A stretch of DNA of 64,000 nt from Agromyces sp. ISL-38 (GTDB taxonomy: Bacteria > Actinomycetota > Actinomycetes > Actinomycetales > Microbacteriaceae): contig NZ_JAGGPF010000008.1 of the NCBI RefSeq assembly GCF_018613935.1, forward strand, positions 1 to 64,000. The letters run 5' to 3'. Both the position numbers and the translations under genes were made by a program. Positions within the stretch are counted from its first letter, which is position 1. Each line of letters starts with the position of its first letter. The notes under the pieces are model-generated. The model ran no database searches and had not been told where the DNA came from. It worked only from the letters and a program-made list of their open reading frames with translations. Below, one piece after another: positions 17,284-25,807 of this stretch.

Positions 17284-17853
17284 TCAGCCGTGTGCCGCGC
17301 CAACGACGTCGTCGGTCGTGACAACGCGCGCGAAGTCGCCGCCCGAGAGGTTCACGGCGGTCGCCCGCGCGAGTTCGGCGGCGGAGAGCCGGATGCCGCC
17401 CGGGCCCTCGAGGTCGAACGTGTGGGTCGCGTCGAGCGGCACCGTGACGTCGTAGCCGAGGTTGCCCGCCATGCGGGCGGTGGTCTCCACGCACATGTTC
17501 GTCTGGATGCCGGCGATCACGAGCTGACGGATGCCGCGGGCTCCGAGCCATCCGTGCAGGTCGGGCTCGCCGTAGAACGCGGAGTTGGTCTGCTTCGTGA
17601 CGAGGAGCTCGTGCGGGGCGTCGGCGACGATGTCTTTGAAGGCGTTGCCGGGGGAGCCCGCATCGAGCGGCGAGCCCTCGGCGATCGAGTCGTGGCGCAC
17701 GAGCACGATCGGCCGCGAGGCATCCGACCACGCGGCGATCAGACGAGCGATGTTCGCTTCGGCCTCTGGGTTGTCGCGCTCGCCCCACGAGGGGTCGTCG
17801 AAGCCCTGCTGCACGTCGATCACGAGAAGGGCGGCGCTGTCGTCGAAGTCCAT
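17284..17853 (-). CDS. Isochorismatase family cysteine hydrolase
   Basis: 189 residues. The catalytic triad of the superfamily is visible: Asp in LLVIDVQQGF (near 14), Lys in VTKQTNSAF (near 95), Cys in GIQTNMCVETTARM (near 128). This fits nicotinamidase/N-carbamoylsarcosine-amidase-like hydrolases rather than true isochorismatase, since no ArCP domain is present. Start ATG 17851-17853 follows GAGGG. It is divergent from the ABM gene (106 bp between starts). Substrate cannot be assigned. Confidence 0.88.
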   Translation of the reverse strand: MDFDDSAALLVIDVQQGFDDPSWGERDNPEAEANIARLIAAWSDASRPIVLVRHDSIAEGSPLDAGSPGNAFKDIVADAPHELLVTKQTNSAFYGEPDLHGWLGARGIRQLVIAGIQTNMCVETTARMAGNLGYDVTVPLDATHTFDLEGPGGIRLSAAELARATAVNLSGGDFARVVTTDDVVGAAHG

Positions 17854-17947
17854 GCCCTCATGATGCCGCAGCGAACGTCTGGACCTGGCTCCCCGCCCTG
17901 CCAATCCCCGGCGATGGGCTGCCAAGCGGCCTGGCCAGGAGCGCCGG

Positions 17948-17953
17948 TATCGT
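17948..17953 (+). promoter_or_regulatory. -10 box TATCGT, leaderless ABM-domain mRNA
   Basis: TATCGT, then GGGCCC, then the GTG start at 17960. Confidence 0.5.
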
Positions 17954-17959
17954 GGGCCC

Positions 17960-18262
17960 GTGATCCTCGAACATGCGATCCTGCCCGTGATGCCCGGTCG
18001 CGAAGCCGACTTCGAAGCCGCGCTCGCCGAAGCCATCCCGATCATCTCGTCGATGCCCGGCTTCGTCGACCTGCGCGTCTCGCGGTCGGTGGAGACGCCG
18101 AACGAGTATCTGCTGCTCGTGCACTGGGAGCGCATCGAGGCGCATACGGTGGGGTTCCGCGGCTCCGTCGAGTACGAGCGGTGGCGCGAATTGCTGCATC
18201 ACTTCTACGAGCCGTTCCCCGTGGTCGAGCACTTCACGGAGGTGCTCGCCGTCGACGCCTAG
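17960..18262 (+). CDS. Antibiotic biosynthesis monooxygenase (ABM) domain protein
   Basis: 100 residues, one ABM ferredoxin-like fold. The N-terminal ILEHAILPVMPGREADFEAA and the LLLVHWERIEAHTVGFRGS strand-helix segment are typical of small ABM proteins, often YgiN- or heme-degrading-like quinol monooxygenases. GTG 17960 is used because it directly follows the -10 box. The next gene's promoter overlaps its 3' end (TAGGCT at 18260). Role and substrate unknown. Confidence 0.88.
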   Translation: MILEHAILPVMPGREADFEAALAEAIPIISSMPGFVDLRVSRSVETPNEYLLLVHWERIEAHTVGFRGSVEYERWRELLHHFYEPFPVVEHFTEVLAVDA

Positions 18263-18265
18263 GCT
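18260..18265 (+). promoter_or_regulatory. -10 box TAGGCT, leaderless solA-like mRNA
   Basis: TAGGCT, then GGACGCC, then ATG 18273. The box overlaps the stop codon of the ABM gene. Confidence 0.55.
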
Positions 18266-18272
18266 GGACGCC

Positions 18273-19439
18273 ATGGTGACCCGGGTCGAGACGATCGTGG
18301 TGGGCGGCGGCGCCATGGGTGCCGCCACGGCATGGCAGCTCGCACGGCGCGGGCGCGAGGTCGTCGTGCTCGAGCGGTACGAGCCCGGCCACCGCCTAGG
18401 CGCCTCGCACGGTGCGTCGCGCAACTTCAACGTCGCCTACTCCGACCCGACGTACGTGCAGATGCTCGTCGAAGCGCTGCCGCTCTGGCGCGAGCTCGAG
18501 GCCGAGAGCGGTGCTTCGCTGCTCGAGCTCGTCGGCGTGGCGAACCACGGCCCGAGCGGCAGCTTCGACGCCGTGCACGACGCGCTCACCGCGGCCGGCA
18601 TCGCGGCAGAGTTCCTGGGTGTCGAGGAGGCGGGCGAGCGCTGGGCGGGCATCCGCTTCGACACGCGAGTGCTCTTCAACGAGCAAGCGGGCCGAGTGAA
18701 CGCGGATGCCACGGTGCGCGCGCTCCACGCCACGGCGGCGGCCGCTGGAGCCGACGTGCGGCATCGGACGCAGGCCACGCGCATCGAGGTGGTCGACGAC
18801 GGGCGCGTGCGCGTGGCATCCGTCACCGATGCCGGCATCGCGGAGGTCTTCGAGGCCCGCACCGCCGTCGTCACCGTGGGCGCGTGGACCTCGAAGCTCC
18901 TCGGCGGAATGAGCCTGCCTCCGCTCGTGGTCACGCAGGAGCAGCCGGCGCACTTCGCCGTGCGCGACGAGACGGTCGCGTGGCCGAGCTTCAACCACTT
19001 CCCGGGCGCGGCCGACGCGGGTTACGACTACTGGCGATCGCCCGTCTACGGCATGCTCACGCCCGGCGAGGGAGTGAAGGCCGGCTGGCACGGCGTCGGG
19101 CCGGTCGTCGACCCCGACGAGCGTGACTTCGCGGCCGAACCCGAGCAGCTCGCGGCGCTGCAGCGCTACGCCCGCGACTGGCTGCCGGGCGTCGACGCCG
19201 ACGCGATCGTGCCGATCAGCTGCACGTACACGACGACGCCAGACGAGCACTTCGTGCTCGACCGCGTCGGGCCGATCGTCGTCGGCGCCGGGTTCTCGGG
19301 CCACGGGTTCAAGTTCACGCCCGTCGTCGGGCGCATCCTCGCCGACCTCGCCGACGGCAGCGGGCCGGCGCCCGAGCTCTTCGCCGCCGACCGGGCCATC
19401 GCAGAACACCCAGCGTCGCCGACCGGCCTCGGCGGCTGA
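18273..19439 (+). CDS. solA: FAD-dependent monomeric sarcosine oxidase / N-methyltryptophan oxidase family
   Basis: 388 residues, the family's usual length. The N-terminal dinucleotide fold is TIVVGGGAMGAATAWQLAR, followed by GASHGASRNFN, whose first part aligns with the MSOX/SolA flavin-contact region. The C-terminal GAGFSGHGFKFTPVVGRILA block is the DAO signature. Such enzymes oxidise N-methyl amino acids to formaldehyde, amine and H2O2. The covalent FAD cysteine of MSOX (near residue 315) appears as Cys in PISCTYTTTPDEHFV, so covalent flavin binding is plausible. Substrate (sarcosine, N-methyltryptophan or other) not decided. Confidence 0.88.
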   Translation: MVTRVETIVVGGGAMGAATAWQLARRGREVVVLERYEPGHRLGASHGASRNFNVAYSDPTYVQMLVEALPLWRELEAESGASLLELVGVANHGPSGSFDAVHDALTAAGIAAEFLGVEEAGERWAGIRFDTRVLFNEQAGRVNADATVRALHATAAAAGADVRHRTQATRIEVVDDGRVRVASVTDAGIAEVFEARTAVVTVGAWTSKLLGGMSLPPLVVTQEQPAHFAVRDETVAWPSFNHFPGAADAGYDYWRSPVYGMLTPGEGVKAGWHGVGPVVDPDERDFAAEPEQLAALQRYARDWLPGVDADAIVPISCTYTTTPDEHFVLDRVGPIVVGAGFSGHGFKFTPVVGRILADLADGSGPAPELFAADRAIAEHPASPTGLGG

Positions 19440-19481
19440 AACCAGCGGCCTTCCGAGGTTCGTGACGCTTGCTGAGGGCGG

Positions 19482-19552
19482 CGATGTAAAGAATCCTTGA
19501 CTCGATGTGCAAATTCCTTTACATTGATCGATGTCAAGAGTTTTTTACATCG
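19482..19552 (+). promoter_or_regulatory. Promoter with repeated CGATGT operator-like sites upstream of the DUF4386-XRE-MDR cluster
   Basis: TTGACT (19497-19502), 17-bp spacer, TACATT (19520-19525) is the best sigma-A-type promoter in the window. It lies in a markedly AT-rich patch and is bracketed by a perfect 9-bp inverted repeat, CGATGTAAA (19482-19490) and TTTACATCG (19544-19552). Two more CGATGT copies sit between (from 19503 and 19529). One regulator probably reads all four; the XRE protein at 20846 is the obvious candidate (inference). Confidence 0.65.
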
Positions 19553-19575
19553 AAGTGGCCTGCTGAGGAGCCGAC

Positions 19576-20361
19576 ATGTCAATGGAAGAGCGCACGAATC
19601 CGGGCAACGGAATGTGGTTCGCGGCTGCGGGGGCACTCACGGCGATGGCGGTGCTGGCGTTCCCGAGCATCGGCACGATCGACGGCATGCTCACCGCCGC
19701 GGCGACCGGCTCCGAGACGGCTGCCGGTGGAGGCATCGGCGAAGCCATCAGGGCCTCGGGCGGAGCCTTCGGCGCTGCCGTCTTGACGCTCATGGGCATC
19801 GTGGTGCTCGACGTGATCGTGGCATGGGGGCTCTGGGGCGTCTTCCGGCCGATGCAGCCCGCAGCTGCCGCGCTCGCCGCTGCGCTGCGGATCACCTACT
19901 CCGCCGTCTTCGCGGCGGCGATCGGCCTGCTGATCGATGCGCAACGACTCGCCACCGGCGTGGGTGCCGCCGAGACGCTGCCCGAAGACGTTCGCGACGG
20001 GCTGGCGTTGCAGCGCCTCGCCGAGTTCGACGGCATCTGGAGCGGCGCCCTCATCATCTTCGGCGCGCACCTGGCCGTGGTCGGCTGGCTCCTGCTCCGC
20101 CGCGGCGGCGCGTTCGCCGGAGTCGTCGGGGCCCTCGTCGCCATCGCCGCTGCCGGCTACGTCTTCGACGGCGCGCTTCCGATCATCGTCCCTGCATCGG
20201 AAGGCGGCATCGCGCAGTTCACCTTCGTCGGCGAGGTGTTGCTCATCGCGTGGCTGATCACCGGCGGCGTCCGCTCGTTTCGCCGCGCGCGCCGCGCTCG
20301 CCGCCTTGAGGCCACGGCGCCGACCGGCCCGGCGGATGCCGCGGCACGCGTCTCTGCATGA
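19576..20361 (+). CDS. DUF4386-like integral membrane protein
   Basis: 261 residues with about six membrane helices and a basic C-terminal tail (RSFRRARRARRLEA). The pattern of helices and the RITYSAVFAAAIGLLIDAQR segment fit DUF4386, a family of unknown role often encoded near regulators. ATG 19576 follows GAGGAG. It is the first gene of the cluster running to 23087. GTG/ATG alternatives upstream fall within the operator region and are unlikely. Confidence 0.78.
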   Translation: MSMEERTNPGNGMWFAAAGALTAMAVLAFPSIGTIDGMLTAAATGSETAAGGGIGEAIRASGGAFGAAVLTLMGIVVLDVIVAWGLWGVFRPMQPAAAALAAALRITYSAVFAAAIGLLIDAQRLATGVGAAETLPEDVRDGLALQRLAEFDGIWSGALIIFGAHLAVVGWLLLRRGGAFAGVVGALVAIAAAGYVFDGALPIIVPASEGGIAQFTFVGEVLLIAWLITGGVRSFRRARRARRLEATAPTGPADAAARVSA

Positions 20362-20420
20362 ACCGACACGCGGTCGCGGCATCCGGAACCTCACGAACCA
20401 ACGCATCACTGGAGGATGAA

Positions 20421-20852
20421 ATGTCATACGAAGAGAAGGGCACGTGGGTCTTCCTCGTGGTCTCGGTCGCCGGATACGGCGTGTACCTCGGCCTCGTGCT
20501 GCCCCGACTGCTGGGCGGAACGCCGGTTGGCGAGATCGACTACGTGCCGGCCGTGCTCTGGACGATCGGCGGCTCGATCGTCGGGGCGATCGTGCTGCGC
20601 ATCCTCGTCGAGATCGTGGTGCCGAGCGGCAGCACGCGCGGTGACGTGCGCGACAAGGAGATCGACCGGCTCGGCGAGCGCGTGGGCAACGCCTTCCTCG
20701 TGATCGGTGCGATCGGCGCCCTCGTGCTCGCGCTGTTCGAAGCGGGATACTTCTGGATCGCGAACGCCATCTACCTCGCCTTCGTGCTCTCGGCGATCCT
20801 CTCCAGCGTGACGAAGGTGGTCGTCTACCGGAAGGGCGTGCCGACGTGGTGA
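20421..20852 (+). CDS. DUF2178-like four-helix membrane protein
   Basis: 143 residues, four membrane helices (about 8-28, 44-65, 92-112, 114-134) and a hydrophilic loop RGDVRDKEIDRLGERVGNAF between helices 2 and 3. This architecture, followed by a small XRE regulator that overlaps its stop, is a recurring pair in Gram-positive bacteria; the membrane protein may sense or modulate the regulator (inference). ATG 20421 has a clear GGAGG five bases upstream; the in-frame ATG at 20358 has none. Confidence 0.78.
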   Translation: MSYEEKGTWVFLVVSVAGYGVYLGLVLPRLLGGTPVGEIDYVPAVLWTIGGSIVGAIVLRILVEIVVPSGSTRGDVRDKEIDRLGERVGNAFLVIGAIGALVLALFEAGYFWIANAIYLAFVLSAILSSVTKVVVYRKGVPTW

Positions 20853-21079
20853 AGCCCACGCAGGTGACGAACGACATCCGGTCCCTGCGATTCCGTCACG
20901 GCGAGATGACCCAGGCCGAGCTCGCGGAGCGGATCGGCGTCACCCGCCAGACCGTCATCGCGATCGAACAGGGGCGGTACTCGCCTTCGCTCGAGATGGC
21001 CTTCCAGATCGCCCGGGTCTTCGGGGTTCCGCTCGATGCGGTGTTCCAGTACCCCGAGTCAGAGGAGACGGCGTCATGA
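20846..21079 (+). CDS. XRE family helix-turn-helix regulator
   Basis: 77 residues, a single HTH_3 domain: MTQAELAERIGVTRQTVIAI holds the turn and recognition helix, followed by EQGRYSPSLEMAFQIARVF. No ligand domain, so it may depend on the upstream membrane protein. The GTG start at 20846 (or 20849) overlaps the stop of that gene by 7 bp, and its own stop overlaps the next gene (ATGA at 21076). It is a good candidate for autoregulation at the CGATGT sites at 19482-19552. Confidence 0.9.
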   Translation: MVKPTQVTNDIRSLRFRHGEMTQAELAERIGVTRQTVIAIEQGRYSPSLEMAFQIARVFGVPLDAVFQYPESEETAS

Positions 21080-22101
21080 GAACAGCAGTGTACGAGCAGT
21101 ACGGCGGGCCCGACGTGGTGCGCATTGCAGAGGCAGGCGTACCCGAGATCGGCGACACCGACGTGCTCGTGCGCGTCGATGCCACGGTGGTCGGCGCATC
21201 CGACGGCGCGGGCCGGTCGGGCACGCCCCGATTCGCACGACTGTTCTTCGGGATCGCGCGGCCGAAGCATCCGGTGCTCGGCTCCGACTTCGCCGGGGTG
21301 GTCGAGCGGGTCGGCGGCAGCGTGACTCGATTCGTGGCCGGCGACCGCGTGTTCGGCACGCTCGCACCGATCAGCGGAGCCCACGCCGAGTACGTGAACG
21401 TCTCGGAGCACGGCGCGATCGTGCACGTGCCCGAGCACGTCGACCAGGTCGAGGCCGTCGCGCTGGTCGACGGCTTCCTCACCGCGCTGCCCTTCCTCCG
21501 CGACGGCGCGCAGGTGCGGCCGGGGCAGACCGTGCTCGTGAACGGGGCATCCGGAACCGTGGGCTCGGCGGCGGTGCAGCTCGCGAAGCACTTCGGAGCC
21601 ACCGTCGTCGGGGTCTGCAGCGGTTCGAACGAGTCGCTCGTGCGCTCGCTCGGCGCCGATCGGGTGATCGACTACACATGTGACGACTTCACCGACGCTC
21701 GTGACGAGTTCGACGTCGTGTTCGACGCCGTCGGCAAGCACTCGTTCGGGCAGGCCCGCAGGGCGCTCACGCCGACCGGCGTGTACCTCACGACCGTGCC
21801 GTCGCTCGCGATCCTGCTGCAGGCGCCGTTCACGCGGTGGTTCAGCCGCGGTCGCCGGGCGGGCATCCTCTTCACCGGCCTGCGCAGCGCTAAGGCGAAG
21901 GCCGCCGACCTCGCGCTCCTCGTCGAGCTCGTCGAGGCGGGCGCCCTCAAGCCGGTCATCGACCGGATCGTGCCCTTCGACGACATCGTCGAGGCCCACC
22001 GGCGCGTCGACACGGGCCACAAGGCCGGCAGCGTCGTCGTCGCGGTGACCGCCGCGCGTCGGCCGGTGCCGCCGCAGCTCCGACGGGAGGCGGCGTCATG
22101 A
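21076..22101 (+). CDS. MDR family NAD(P)-dependent oxidoreductase (quinone reductase-like), first of a pair
   Basis: 341 residues. Medium-chain reductase with GroES-like N-terminal half (AVYEQYGGPDVVRIAEAG) and Rossmann half with the loop VLVNGASGTVGSAAVQLAKH. It lacks the catalytic and structural zinc Cys/His set of alcohol dehydrogenases, so it belongs to the zinc-free quinone-oxidoreductase branch (crotonyl/enoyl reductase-like). It overlaps genes on both sides by 4 bp. Database names of the 'alcohol dehydrogenase' kind are likely, but the enzyme probably reduces quinones or enones with NAD(P)H. Confidence 0.87.
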   Translation: MRTAVYEQYGGPDVVRIAEAGVPEIGDTDVLVRVDATVVGASDGAGRSGTPRFARLFFGIARPKHPVLGSDFAGVVERVGGSVTRFVAGDRVFGTLAPISGAHAEYVNVSEHGAIVHVPEHVDQVEAVALVDGFLTALPFLRDGAQVRPGQTVLVNGASGTVGSAAVQLAKHFGATVVGVCSGSNESLVRSLGADRVIDYTCDDFTDARDEFDVVFDAVGKHSFGQARRALTPTGVYLTTVPSLAILLQAPFTRWFSRGRRAGILFTGLRSAKAKAADLALLVELVEAGALKPVIDRIVPFDDIVEAHRRVDTGHKAGSVVVAVTAARRPVPPQLRREAAS

Positions 22102-23087
22102 GGGCGATCGTCCGGAGTCGCTACGGCGGCCCCGAGCTGCTCTCGCTCGCCGAGGTCGCCGCGCCGGTGCCGGCCGCCGACGAGGTGCTCATCCGCGTGC
22201 AGGCGGTCGCCGTGAGCGTCGGCGACGTGTTCCTCCTCCGCGGTGAGCCGCGCATCGTTCGCACGGTGTCCGGCCTCCGCCGTCCGAAACAGGAGATCCT
22301 CGGCAGGGATGTCGCCGGCGTCGTCGAGGCCGTCGGCGAGCAGGTCACGCGCTTCCGTGTCGGCGACGCCGTCTACGGCGAATCCGACCAGGGCGGATGG
22401 GCGGAACTCGTCGCGGTGCCCGAGCGCTTCGTCGCGCTCCGCCCCGGGAACGTCGACGCCGTGCACGCGGCGGCCGTGCCGGTCTCGGGCACCACCGCGT
22501 TGCAGGGCCTGCGCCTTGCGGGTGTGAAGGCCGGGCAGCATGTGCTCGTCAACGGCGCCTCGGGCGGCGTCGGCGGATTCGTCGTGCAGCTCGCGAAGGC
22601 CATGGGCGCCGAGGTGACCGGCGTCGCCAGCGCGGCGAAGGCCGACCACGTCCGCGCGATCGGCGCCGACCACGTGATCGACTACGCCGCCGAGGACTTC
22701 ACGGCCGCTGCCGGCAGGGCCGGTGAACGCGACGCAGGCCGGTACGACGTGATCTTCGACCTCGTCGCGAACCATTCCCTCTCGAGCCTCCGCCGCGCGC
22801 TCACCCGGCGTGGCACGCTCATCCTCTCGGCGGGGAGCGGCGGCAGGGTGCTCGGGCCGCTCGGGCGCATCGCCGCGGCATCCGTCGTCTCGCCGTTCGT
22901 CTCGCAGCGGCTGCGCCCGCTCGCCGCCACCAGGAATGGCGACGACCTCGCAGAGCTGACGGGCCGCATCGAATCGGGCGCGGTGCGGCCCGTCGTCGAC
23001 GAGGTCTTCCCGCTCGAGCGCACGGCCGCTGCTGTCGAGCGCTTGGAATCGGGCACGGTGCGCGGCAAGGTCGTTATCGAGGTCTGA
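22098..23087 (+). CDS. MDR family NAD(P)-dependent oxidoreductase (quinone reductase-like), second of a pair
   Basis: 329 residues, paralogous to the gene before it: YGGPELLSLAEVAAPVPAAD, GRDVAGVVEAVG and the loop VLVNGASGGVGGFVVQLAKA. Zinc ligands are again absent. The start overlaps the previous stop by 4 bp (22098-22101), making five consecutive genes that are coupled or nearly so. The pair may work on related substrates, perhaps under the control of the XRE regulator upstream. Convergent with the YeiH gene. Confidence 0.87.
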   Translation: MRAIVRSRYGGPELLSLAEVAAPVPAADEVLIRVQAVAVSVGDVFLLRGEPRIVRTVSGLRRPKQEILGRDVAGVVEAVGEQVTRFRVGDAVYGESDQGGWAELVAVPERFVALRPGNVDAVHAAAVPVSGTTALQGLRLAGVKAGQHVLVNGASGGVGGFVVQLAKAMGAEVTGVASAAKADHVRAIGADHVIDYAAEDFTAAAGRAGERDAGRYDVIFDLVANHSLSSLRRALTRRGTLILSAGSGGRVLGPLGRIAAASVVSPFVSQRLRPLAATRNGDDLAELTGRIESGAVRPVVDEVFPLERTAAAVERLESGTVRGKVVIEV

Positions 23088-23121
23088 AGGGCGAGGCGGC
23101 GTTCAGCCGAGCAGGCGGCAC

Positions 23122-24102
23122 TCAGCCGAGCAGCACCGCCCCGTAGGCGAGTCCGGCGACGAGGGCCCACGACGTGAGGCCCACGACGAGGGCGCGCCAC
23201 CCGGTGCGGGCGAGCTCGGCGAACCGGATCGAGGCGCCGAGGGCGAAGAGCGCCATCGCGAGCAGGGCGGTCTGCGCCCAGTCGGCTCCGGTGAGCAGCC
23301 ACTCGGGCAGCGTCACGAACGTGTTGAGCAGCACGGCGACGAGGAAGCCGGCCACGAAGAGCGGCATGAGCGCGGGGCGGACGGCGGCGGCATCCGTGGT
23401 TCGCCGCCGCTCGACCGCCACCGTGATCGCGACCATCGGGGCGAGCATGAGCACCCGGGTGAGCTTCACGACGACGGCGACGGCGAGTGCCGTGGTGCCC
23501 GCGACCTGCGCGGTCGCGACGACCTGCCCGACATCGTGCACTCCTGCACCGACCCAGTGCCCGAAGCCGACCTGCGAGAGGCCGAGCGGCTGCCACAGCG
23601 CCGGCAGCACCGCGATGGCGAGCGTGCCGCACAGCGTGACGAGGGCCACGGGCACCGCCTGCTCCTCGTCGCGAGCACGCACGGCCGCAGCCATGGCCCC
23701 GATCGCCGAGGCGCCGCAGATCGAGAATCCGCTCGCGACGAGCACGGGCTGGTGACCGGGCAGGCCGAGCGCACGGCCGAGGCCGATCGTGCCCACGAAG
23801 GTGAGCACCACGACGGCGATCGTCGTGAGGATCGACACCCAGCCGAGGGCGGCGATGTCGACGAGGCTGAGCTTCAGTCCGAGCAGCACGATGCCGAGGC
23901 GAAGCAGGTGCCGGCTCGCGACCTCGAGGCCCGGTGCGAGCACCCCGACGAGCGCCGGCCGCACGGCGGGAACCTGCGCGACGAGGATGCCGAGCACCAC
24001 TGCGGCCGTGAGGAGCGGCACGAACGGCAGGGCCAGGTGAACGAGCCAGGCGATGAGCGCCGCGGATGCTGCGACGAGCAGCCCCGGCATCCGTTCGCGC
24101 AT
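23122..24102 (-). CDS. YeiH/UPF0324 family putative sulfate exporter
   Basis: 326 residues, about ten membrane helices. The signature SGFSICGASAIGAMAAAV (near residues 124-141) and the HWVGAGVHDVGQVVATAQVA segment identify the Cons_hypoth698 family; some members export sulfate or sulfonate breakdown products. Start ATG 24100-24102 fits the family; no Shine-Dalgarno of note. No LysR-type regulator (usual partner of yeiH) is present. It lies downstream of pmt on the same strand, 64 bp away. Confidence 0.9.
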   Translation of the reverse strand: MRERMPGLLVAASAALIAWLVHLALPFVPLLTAAVVLGILVAQVPAVRPALVGVLAPGLEVASRHLLRLGIVLLGLKLSLVDIAALGWVSILTTIAVVVLTFVGTIGLGRALGLPGHQPVLVASGFSICGASAIGAMAAAVRARDEEQAVPVALVTLCGTLAIAVLPALWQPLGLSQVGFGHWVGAGVHDVGQVVATAQVAGTTALAVAVVVKLTRVLMLAPMVAITVAVERRRTTDAAAVRPALMPLFVAGFLVAVLLNTFVTLPEWLLTGADWAQTALLAMALFALGASIRFAELARTGWRALVVGLTSWALVAGLAYGAVLLG

Positions 24103-24165
24103 GCCCCAACGGTAGTGGACGGCCTTCGCCGCTCGGCCGCGCGGCCGCGATCCCGAACGCGCGCA

Positions 24166-25767
24166 CTACCCCCAGGTCGGCAGCCAGAAGTGCAGCTGTC
24201 GGAACTCGGGGGTGACCGGCATGCCGGTCCAGAGCGGCAGGAAGAACGCCGACACGAGCACGACGAAGCCGAGGAAGATGCCGACGACCGCGAGGCCGCG
24301 TTGCCGTCGCCAGCGGGGATCCTCGGGCCGGCCGAGCACGAGGCCGACCACGAAGACGAGCGCGAGCACCGTGTAGGGCTCGAACACGATCGAGTAGAAC
24401 TGGAAGACCGTGCGGTTCAGGTACATGAGCCACGGCAGGTACCCGGCCGCGAGCCCCAGCAGGATGGCGCCGGCCTGCCACTCGCGGTAGCGCGCGAGCC
24501 GGTAGACGAGGTACACGGATGCCGCGGCCGCCGCCCACCAGATGAGCGGGTTGCCGATGCCCATCACCGATTCCCAGCACGTATCGGCGCCGCATCCGCC
24601 CGACCCGTCGTCGGTGGAGGCGAAGTACATGTTCGTCGGGCGGATCATCAGCAGCCACGTGAGCGGATTGGCCTGCCACGGATGCGCCTGGTGTACGCCG
24701 ACGTGGTAGCCGTATGCCGCCTCGTGGTAATGCCAAAGGCTCTGCAACGTGAGCGGCACCCAGGAGAACAGGCCCGTCGCGGCGTGACCTGCCTCCTCGG
24801 CCCAGTGCCGGTAGTAGCCTCCGTCGGTGACGAGCCAGCCGGTCCACGACGCGAGATACACCGCCGCGGCCACAGGCACGAGGATCACGAAGGTGATCGG
24901 CGCTTGCTTCAGCACCGCGGCCGTGAGCCAGAACGGCACGCCGGCGCGCCGTCGGGCGAGCGCGTCGACGACCACGAGGTAGACGCCGAAGGCGGCCACG
25001 AAGTAGACGCCCGACCACTTGACGGCGCACGCCGCGCCGAGCGCGAGGGCGGCGGCCAGCAGCCATGGGCGCGCCCAGAGCGCCGGTCCATAGGCCGGGT
25101 CGGCGCCGCTTTCGCGCGCCCTGTCGAGCCGTGACTCGAGGAGCCGTCGTGCCTGCGCACGGTCGAGCAGCACGAACCAGAACCCGAGCAGCGTGAAGAG
25201 CATGAGCCAGTTGTCGAGGAGCGCCACTCGTGACATCACGATCGCGTTGCCGTCGACGGCGAAGAGGAGTCCGGCGATCACGGCGAGCACCGTCGAGGAG
25301 AACAGGCGGCGTGCCACGACCGCGAGAAGGAACACCGCGATCGTTCCGGCGAGTGCGGTTGTCGCGCGCCACCAGAACGCGTCGCCCGCGCCGAACGCGG
25401 CCATGCCGAGCGAGATCATCCACTTGCCGAGCGGCGGATGCACCACGTAGGTGGGGTCGTCCGAGAAGATGCTCGTGTCGCCGTTCGCGAAGTCGGCGTC
25501 GGAGCCCTCGGGCCAGCTCGACTCGTAGCCGTTCTGCAGGAGCGTCCAGGCGTCTTTCACGTAGTAGGTCTCGTCGAAGACGATCGCCTGCGGATGCCCG
25601 AGGTTCCAGAACCGCAGCACCGCGGCGATGAGGGTGACGAGCACGGGCCCGCCCCAGTACCAGAGCGCGCGCCTGCCGGGCGTCGAGAGCATTCGCGCCC
25701 ACCAGGCGTCGAGCCTCGTGCCGCGCGGCTCCCGGTAGGGGTCGTCGTCGGCCGGCTCCACACCCAT
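24166..25767 (-). CDS. pmt: Dolichyl/polyprenyl-phosphate-mannose protein O-mannosyltransferase
   Basis: 533 residues, about eleven membrane helices. The catalytic Asp-Glu pair is in IVFDETYYVKDAW (near residue 62), and the PMT landmark HPPLGKWMISLGM follows, with a C-terminal four-helix PMT_4TMC region (YRLARYREWQAGAILLGLAA onward). It transfers mannose from polyprenyl phosphate mannose to Ser/Thr of secreted proteins during Sec export, as in mycobacteria and corynebacteria. ATG 25765-25767 leaves only 40 bp to the divergent rsmI start, the conserved actinobacterial arrangement. Upstream in-frame starts would overlap rsmI. Confidence 0.93.
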   Translation of the reverse strand: MGVEPADDDPYREPRGTRLDAWWARMLSTPGRRALWYWGGPVLVTLIAAVLRFWNLGHPQAIVFDETYYVKDAWTLLQNGYESSWPEGSDADFANGDTSIFSDDPTYVVHPPLGKWMISLGMAAFGAGDAFWWRATTALAGTIAVFLLAVVARRLFSSTVLAVIAGLLFAVDGNAIVMSRVALLDNWLMLFTLLGFWFVLLDRAQARRLLESRLDRARESGADPAYGPALWARPWLLAAALALGAACAVKWSGVYFVAAFGVYLVVVDALARRRAGVPFWLTAAVLKQAPITFVILVPVAAAVYLASWTGWLVTDGGYYRHWAEEAGHAATGLFSWVPLTLQSLWHYHEAAYGYHVGVHQAHPWQANPLTWLLMIRPTNMYFASTDDGSGGCGADTCWESVMGIGNPLIWWAAAAASVYLVYRLARYREWQAGAILLGLAAGYLPWLMYLNRTVFQFYSIVFEPYTVLALVFVVGLVLGRPEDPRWRRQRGLAVVGIFLGFVVLVSAFFLPLWTGMPVTPEFRQLHFWLPTWG

Positions 25768-25807
25768 GCGTCCAACCCTATCCGCGTCCGTGCGACACAC
25801 TGGGAGC

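Noticed and set aside
17284-17853. Pyrazinamidase/nicotinamidase (pncA), which would pair with PnuC
   Set aside because: The cysteine-hydrolase triad fits, but the metal-binding Asp-x-His-His set of PncA is not visible and pnuC lies 14 kb away.
22682-25702. Open frame of 1006 codons on the minus strand across a quinone reductase gene, yeiH and pmt
   Set aside because: It runs out of frame through genes with unmistakable motifs and encodes Arg-rich nonsense; a GC-bias shadow.
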